DNA from: Metabacillus endolithicus
Lineage (GTDB): Bacteria; Bacillota; Bacilli; Bacillales; Bacillaceae
Assembly (NCBI RefSeq): GCF_023078335.1
Contig: NZ_CP095550.1
Location: forward strand, 1,403,501-1,467,500
DNA: 64,000 nt
Direction of reading: 5' to 3'
Positions 60,992 to 64,000 of the stretch are shown here, piece by piece (the first letter of the stretch is position 1; every line of letters begins with the position of its first letter). The position numbers and the translations under genes are program-made. The notes below the pieces were generated by a model. The model saw nothing but the letters and a program-made list of their open reading frames with translations, was not told where the DNA came from and did not search any database.

Positions 60992-61063
60992 TGACCCATA
61001 CGGGATTCGAACCCGTGTTACCGCCGTGAAAGGGCGGTGTCTTAACCGCTTGACCAATGGGCC
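60992..61063 (-). tRNA. tRNA-Glu(TTC)
   Basis: 72 nt cloverleaf, anticodon TTC in CCCTTTCACGG; the only tRNA here without an encoded CCA. Last of the array. Confidence 0.95.
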
Positions 61064-61080
61064 TTAACAATATAATTTAC

Positions 61081-61171
61081 TGGCGGAGAAGGAGGGATTT
61101 GAACCCTCGCGCCGCTTACGCGACCTACACCCTTAGCAGGGGCGCCTCTTCAGCCACTTGAGTACTTCCCC
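61081..61171 (-). tRNA. tRNA-Ser(GCT)
   Basis: 91 nt with long variable arm, anticodon GCT, G73 and CCA encoded. Confidence 0.95.
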
Positions 61172-61175
61172 AATT

Positions 61176-61250
61176 TGGCTCCGCAGGTAGGACTCGAACC
61201 TACGACCGATCGGTTAACAGCCGATAGCTCTACCACTGAGCTACTGCGGA
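61176..61250 (-). tRNA. tRNA-Asn(GTT)
   Basis: 75 nt, anticodon GTT in GGCTGTTAACC, CCA encoded. Confidence 0.95.
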
Positions 61251-61264
61251 TCAACAACATTTCA

Positions 61265-61341
<77 letters not shown>

Positions 61342-61352
61342 ATAATCATTTT

Positions 61353-61426
61353 TGGAGCGGGTGAAGGGAATCGAACCCTCATCATCAGCTTGGAAGGCTG
61401 AGGTTTTACCACTAAACTACACCCGC
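61353..61426 (-). tRNA. tRNA-Gly(TCC)
   Basis: 74 nt, anticodon TCC in GCCTTCCAAGC, CCA encoded. Confidence 0.95.
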
Positions 61427-61431
61427 AATAA

Positions 61432-61508
61432 TGGGGCGGCTGATGGGAATCGAACCCACGAATGTCGGAACCACAATCCGATGCGTTAACCACTTCGCCA
61501 CAACCGCC
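61432..61508 (-). tRNA. tRNA-His(GTG)
   Basis: 77 nt including encoded G-1 opposite C73; anticodon GTG, CCA encoded. Confidence 0.95.
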
Positions 61509-61525
61509 ATATTCCATTTTATAAG

Positions 61526-61601
61526 TGGTGGCTCGGGACGGAATCGAACCGCCGACACATGGATTTTCAGTCCATTGCTCTACCAACTGAGCTACCGAGC
61601 C
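61526..61601 (-). tRNA. tRNA-Phe(GAA)
   Basis: 76 nt, anticodon GAA in GACTGAAAATC, CCA encoded. Confidence 0.95.
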
Positions 61602-61781
61602 AACATAGTTTACGGCTTCCACTAAGCTTCGAATCTCTTCGTCAGCTCCCTCACTCACATCCTCACGTATGGTCATACGCTCCGGTGCTCGTTCACTCGC
61701 TTCCTCGACCTTCTCGCTTATTGAAACCCTTTTACTCTATACTTAGAGTCTGAGTTAACATTAGTATAAAATTTATAATAA
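61602..61781. other. 180-bp spacer between tRNA-Asp and tRNA-Phe
   Basis: Unusually long for this array. Minus strand contains purine-rich GAGGAAGCGAGTGAACGAGC and a small palindrome GTATGACCATAC. No ORF with SD; looks like an inserted or eroded repeat. Confidence 0.45.
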
Positions 61782-61858
61782 TGGCGGTCCGGACGGGACT
61801 CGAACCCGCGACCTCCTGCGTGACAGGCAGGCATTCTAACCAACTGAACTACCGGACC
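61782..61858 (-). tRNA. tRNA-Asp(GTC)
   Basis: 77 nt, anticodon GTC in GCCTGTCACGC, CCA encoded. A TTTTCAC/GTGAAAA hairpin lies just upstream (about 61864-61881). Confidence 0.95.
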
Positions 61859-61944
61859 AAAGTTTTTTCACTTAGTGAAAACAACTAAGCTTAACATATT
61901 GACTTGCTTAGATGATTACTAGACATAACATCGTCAACTGAAAT

Positions 61945-62021
<77 letters not shown>

Positions 62022-62167
62022 ATGATAAATATAAAGATTGTATTACACATGAACTTTGTTTATTATCTTGTACGGACCGTCCCGATTTCAGAAAGATTAT
62101 TCAAGATGTTGCTCAATCGGTACGCTGATGTAACTCAATGAAGCCTATTCACGTGCTCCACCCCGCG
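62022..62167 (-). repeat. fMet 5' fragment plus structured spacer element
   Basis: The first 14 nt of tRNA-fMet (CGCGGGGTGGAGCA) are repeated at 62167-62154, followed by a spacer homologous to those in front of tRNA-Thr and tRNA-Lys (CTTGAATAATCTTTCTGAAAT block), then the intact tRNA. Stem CCGATT/AATCGG (62082-62087, 62115-62120) replaces CAAATT/AATTTG of the Lys copy. Confidence 0.8.
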
Positions 62168-62189
62168 ACAATAAAATATAAAATAAATA

Positions 62190-62282
62190 TGGAGGAGGAA
62201 AGGGGATTCGAACCCCTGCGGGCTTTGACACCCCTGTCGGTTTTCAAGACCGATCCCTTCAGCCGGACTTGGGTATTCCTCC
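62190..62282 (-). tRNA. tRNA-Ser(TGA)
   Basis: 93 nt with long variable arm, anticodon TGA in GTCTTGAAAAC. Discriminator position reads T, not the usual G (see findings). CCA encoded. Confidence 0.93.
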
Positions 62283-62292
62283 TCAATTCAAA

Positions 62293-62369
62293 TGGTGGAC
62301 CTTGTAGGACTCGAACCTACGACCGGACGGTTATGAGCCGTCTGCTCTAACCAGCTGAGCTAAAGGTCC
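62293..62369 (-). tRNA. tRNA-Ile2(CAT), lysidine type
   Basis: 77 nt, anticodon CAT in GGCTCATAACC, acceptor GGACCTT. Matches the B. subtilis Ile-CAU tRNA whose C34 is converted to lysidine by TilS, and holds the Ile place in the trnB order. Confidence 0.88.
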
Positions 62370-62399
62370 AATCAAATGCTTTGCAACTAAAACTTAATA

Positions 62400-62476
62400 T
62401 GGTAGCGGCGGAGGGAATCGAACCCACGACCTCACGGGTATGAACCGTACGCTCTAGCCAGCTGAGCTACACCGCC
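62400..62476 (-). tRNA. tRNA-Met(CAT), elongator
   Basis: 77 nt, GGCGGTG acceptor with G1-U72 wobble, anticodon CAT in GGTTCATACC, CCA encoded. T stem carries one T-T mismatch (50-64). Confidence 0.93.
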
Positions 62477-62606
62477 ATAGTTATCAACGCTCTTTGTAAA
62501 AAACCATGCTCGTCATGTCTCTTTGTCAAGACACATTCCTCGCAAGCCTACAATGATGAAATGCAGGATGTTTACGGCTCGCTCTAGCCAACTGAGCTAC
62601 ACCGCC
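62477..62606 (-). repeat. tRNA-Met 5' half plus spacer
   Basis: First 27 nt of tRNA-Met (one mismatch, GTTGG for GCTGG) at 62606-62580, then a spacer unlike the other three, then the intact tRNA. Breakpoint again just after the D arm. Confidence 0.75.
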
Positions 62607-62628
62607 ATGTTTTTAAAAAATATATTAT

Positions 62629-62704
62629 TGGTGGAGCCTAGCGGGATCGAACCGCTGACCTCCTGCGTGCAAAGCAGGCGCTCTCCCAGCTGAGCTAAGG
62701 CCCC
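62629..62704 (-). tRNA. tRNA-Ala(TGC)
   Basis: 76 nt, anticodon TGC in GCTTTGCACGC, CCA encoded. Confidence 0.95.
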
Positions 62705-62727
62705 ATTTTAAAGTTTAGATCAATTAA

Positions 62728-62804
62728 TGGTCGGGAAGACAGGATTCGAACCTGCGACCCCTTGGTCCCAAACCAAGTGCTCTACCAAGCTGAGCTACTT
62801 CCCG
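62728..62804 (-). tRNA. tRNA-Pro(TGG)
   Basis: 77 nt, anticodon TGG in GGTTTGGGACC, CCA encoded. Confidence 0.95.
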
Positions 62805-62908
62805 TTCTAGAATTCAGAGGTGGGATTTGGGAGGTCAGAGACTTTATTATTGCTTTAGAGCGAAAAGTTTATTCTCGCTTCTGACTTCTAATTTCTCACT
62901 TCTATACT

Positions 62909-62985
62909 TGGCGCGCCCGAGAGGAGTCGAACCCCTAACCTTTTGATCCGTAGTCAAACGCTCTATCCAATTGAGCTACGGGCGC
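62909..62985 (-). tRNA. tRNA-Arg(ACG)
   Basis: 77 nt, anticodon ACG in GACTACGGATC (A34 to inosine expected), CCA encoded. The 104-bp spacer before tRNA-Pro holds simple GAAGTGAGAAATTAGAAGTC-type sequence. Confidence 0.95.
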
Positions 62986-63024
62986 AAATAATCAATAATA
63001 ATCTATAAAGATTAAGGTAAGTTA

Positions 63025-63042
63025 TTTTCGCTAGCGCGAAAA
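63025..63042. repeat. Spacer hairpin after tRNA-Leu(TAA)
   Basis: TTTTCGC/GCGAAAA, 4-nt loop, one of three nearly identical copies directly 3' of a tRNA CCA. Confidence 0.8.
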
Positions 63043-63047
63043 AACTA

Positions 63048-63136
63048 TGGTGCCGAGGACCGGAATCGAACCGGTACGGTAGTCACCTACCGCAGGATTT
63101 TAAGTCCTGTGCGTCTGCCAGTTCCGCCACCCCGGC
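63048..63136 (-). tRNA. tRNA-Leu(TAA)
   Basis: 89 nt with long variable arm, anticodon TAA in GACTTAAAATC, CCA encoded. Confidence 0.95.
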
Positions 63137-63144
63137 ACTGTCTT

Positions 63145-63219
63145 TGGAGCGGAAGACGGGATTCGAACCCGCGACCCCCACCTTGGCAAGGTGGTGTTCT
63201 ACCACTGAACTACTTCCGC
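63145..63219 (-). tRNA. tRNA-Gly(GCC)
   Basis: 75 nt, anticodon GCC in CCTTGCCAAGG, CCA encoded. Confidence 0.95.
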
Positions 63220-63233
63220 AATATTGTTAGTTA

Positions 63234-63251
63234 TTTTCGCTAACGCGAAAA
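63234..63251. repeat. Spacer hairpin after tRNA-Leu(TAG)
   Basis: TTTTCGC/GCGAAAA with loop TAAC; second copy. Confidence 0.8.
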
Positions 63252-63256
63252 AACTT

Positions 63257-63342
63257 TGGTGCGGGTGAAGGGACTTGAACCCCCACGTCACAAGGACACT
63301 AGATCCTAAGTCTAGCGCGTCTGCCAATTCCGCCACACCCGC
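63257..63342 (-). tRNA. tRNA-Leu(TAG)
   Basis: 86 nt with long variable arm, anticodon TAG in GACTTAGGATC, CCA encoded. Confidence 0.95.
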
Positions 63343-63354
63343 AAGGTGTGTAAA

Positions 63355-63430
63355 TGGTGAGCCATGAAGGACTCGAACCTTCGACCCTCTGATTAAAAGT
63401 CAGATGCTCTACCAACTGAGCTAATGGCTC
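63355..63430 (-). tRNA. tRNA-Lys(TTT)
   Basis: 76 nt, anticodon TTT in GACTTTTAATC, CCA encoded. A substrate of the mnm5s2U pathway whose gene ytqA is frameshifted in this window. Confidence 0.95.
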
Positions 63431-63583
63431 ATTTAAGAAATGAGTAATATTATTAAATTTATCTCTTGTTATAGACACCCAAATTTCAGTAAGCTTATTC
63501 AAGCTGCAGCTCAATTTGTGTGCTGATGTAAAGCTTCGATGCATATTCGTTCGTGCTCTACCAACTGAGCTAATGGCTCATTT
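63431..63583 (-). repeat. tRNA-Lys 5' half plus structured spacer element
   Basis: First 26 nt of tRNA-Lys plus 4 upstream bases (AAAT) duplicated at 63583-63554, followed by a spacer with stem CAAATT/AATTTG (63480-63485, 63513-63518) and an inner AGCTT/AAGCT hairpin, then the intact tRNA-Lys. Confidence 0.85.
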
Positions 63584-63606
63584 TAGTTATTTATAATTAA
63601 AATGAG

Positions 63607-63682
<76 letters not shown>

Positions 63683-63829
63683 ATTATTTATAGATGTATA
63701 TAAGACTTTTTCTTACTTACCAGTCACCCAAATCTCAGAAAGATTATTCAAGTAGCAGCTCGATTTGTGTGCTGAAGCAGGAGCTTCGAAGCATATTCGA
63801 TCGTGCTCTACCAGTTGAGCTACACCGGC
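63683..63829 (-). repeat. tRNA-Thr 5' half plus structured spacer element
   Basis: First 26 nt of tRNA-Thr duplicated at 63829-63804; the spacer is homologous to that before tRNA-Lys, with stem CAAATC/GATTTG (63729-63734, 63762-63767), then the intact tRNA-Thr. Confidence 0.85.
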
Positions 63830-63842
63830 GAATGGTTAGCTA

Positions 63843-63860
63843 TTTTCGCTAGCGCGAAAA
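63843..63860. repeat. Spacer hairpin after tRNA-Val
   Basis: TTTTCGC/GCGAAAA with loop TAGC; third copy. Confidence 0.8.
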
Positions 63861-63865
63861 AAATA

Positions 63866-63941
63866 TGGTGGAGGATGACGGGATCGAACCGCCGACCCCC
63901 TGCTTGTAAGGCAGGTGCTCTCCCAGCTGAGCTAATCCTCC
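63866..63941 (-). tRNA. tRNA-Val(TAC)
   Basis: 76 nt, anticodon TAC in GCCTTACAAGC, CCA encoded. First tRNA after 5S rRNA. Confidence 0.95.
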
Positions 63942-63947
63942 ATTATA

Positions 63948-64000
<53 letters not shown>

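Noticed and set aside
62138..62350. ORFs antisense to tRNA-Ser and tRNA-Ile2
   Set aside because: They overlap tRNA genes and have no independent support.

Overview
The window looks like a chromosomal segment of a low-GC, endospore-forming Bacillaceae bacterium. The gene content and much of the gene order follow Bacillus subtilis: ytr ABC operon, ytzC-ytqA-ytqB, ytpB-ytpA, ytoA, metK, pckA, ytmB-ytmA, ytlACD, ytkD, dps, luxS, yidD/ytjA, ytiB, ythAB, mntABCD, the men cluster, glgBCDAP, and an rRNA operon followed by a 21-tRNA array in the trnB order. The species cannot be fixed from the sequence alone.

Layout. 1-3.9 kb (minus): a YtrA/YtrB-type ABC operon in which the GntR repressor and the ATPase are fused in one frame. 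4-6.2 kb: ytzC with a tiny coupled ORF, then the tRNA-wobble modification pair ytqA(mnmL)/ytqB(mnmM), with mnmL frameshifted. 6.2-11 kb: C35 terpene synthase, lysophospholipase-like hydrolase, gamma carbonic anhydrase-like protein, PAP2 phosphatase and a GT4 glycosyltransferase. 11-14.7 kb: a YtkA-like lipoprotein and an operon of propeller lipoprotein plus two-component system. 14.7-18.4 kb: metK under a SAM-I riboswitch with an extraordinarily large P3 arm, and pckA with CcpN-like operator sites. 18.5-29.7 kb: small conserved proteins, a NitT/TauT-type ABC transporter, Nudix hydrolase, Dps with a sigma-B-like promoter, a YcgQ/YcgR-like pair, FolE2, LuxS, YidD and a beta carbonic anhydrase. 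29.8-32.2 kb: a zinc-binding ZnuA-like lipoprotein with a His-rich repeat behind Zur-box-like sites, and a NERD protein. 32.2-33.1 kb: 17-18 copies of a 52-bp hairpin repeat. 33.2-40.2 kb: cytochrome bd (ythAB) and the MntR-type mntABCD manganese transporter. 40.5-49.2 kb: menaquinone synthesis (menF-D-H-B-E-C, menA divergent). 49.4-52.2 kb: YteA, a BASS-type transporter and an AIM24 protein. 52.3-60.3 kb: the glycogen operon. 61-64 kb: 21 tRNA genes and the 3' end of 5S rRNA, all on the minus strand.

Three features stand out as structures without an obvious explanation: (1) a 241-nt P3 arm in the metK riboswitch carrying a perfectly packed four-way palindromic module; (2) the tandem 52-bp hairpin array ahead of the cytochrome bd genes; (3) units in the tRNA array in which a 5' tRNA segment is duplicated ahead of the intact tRNA, separated by a spacer that in three cases is related in sequence and shows compensatory base changes.

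Several genes (ytqA, ytmA, znuA signal peptide, mntB, glgB, possibly the ytrA/ytrB junction) differ from intact frames by single bases, often in short homopolymers. This clustering suggests base-level assembly error in at least some of them and should be resolved before any biological reading of the 'pseudogenes'.
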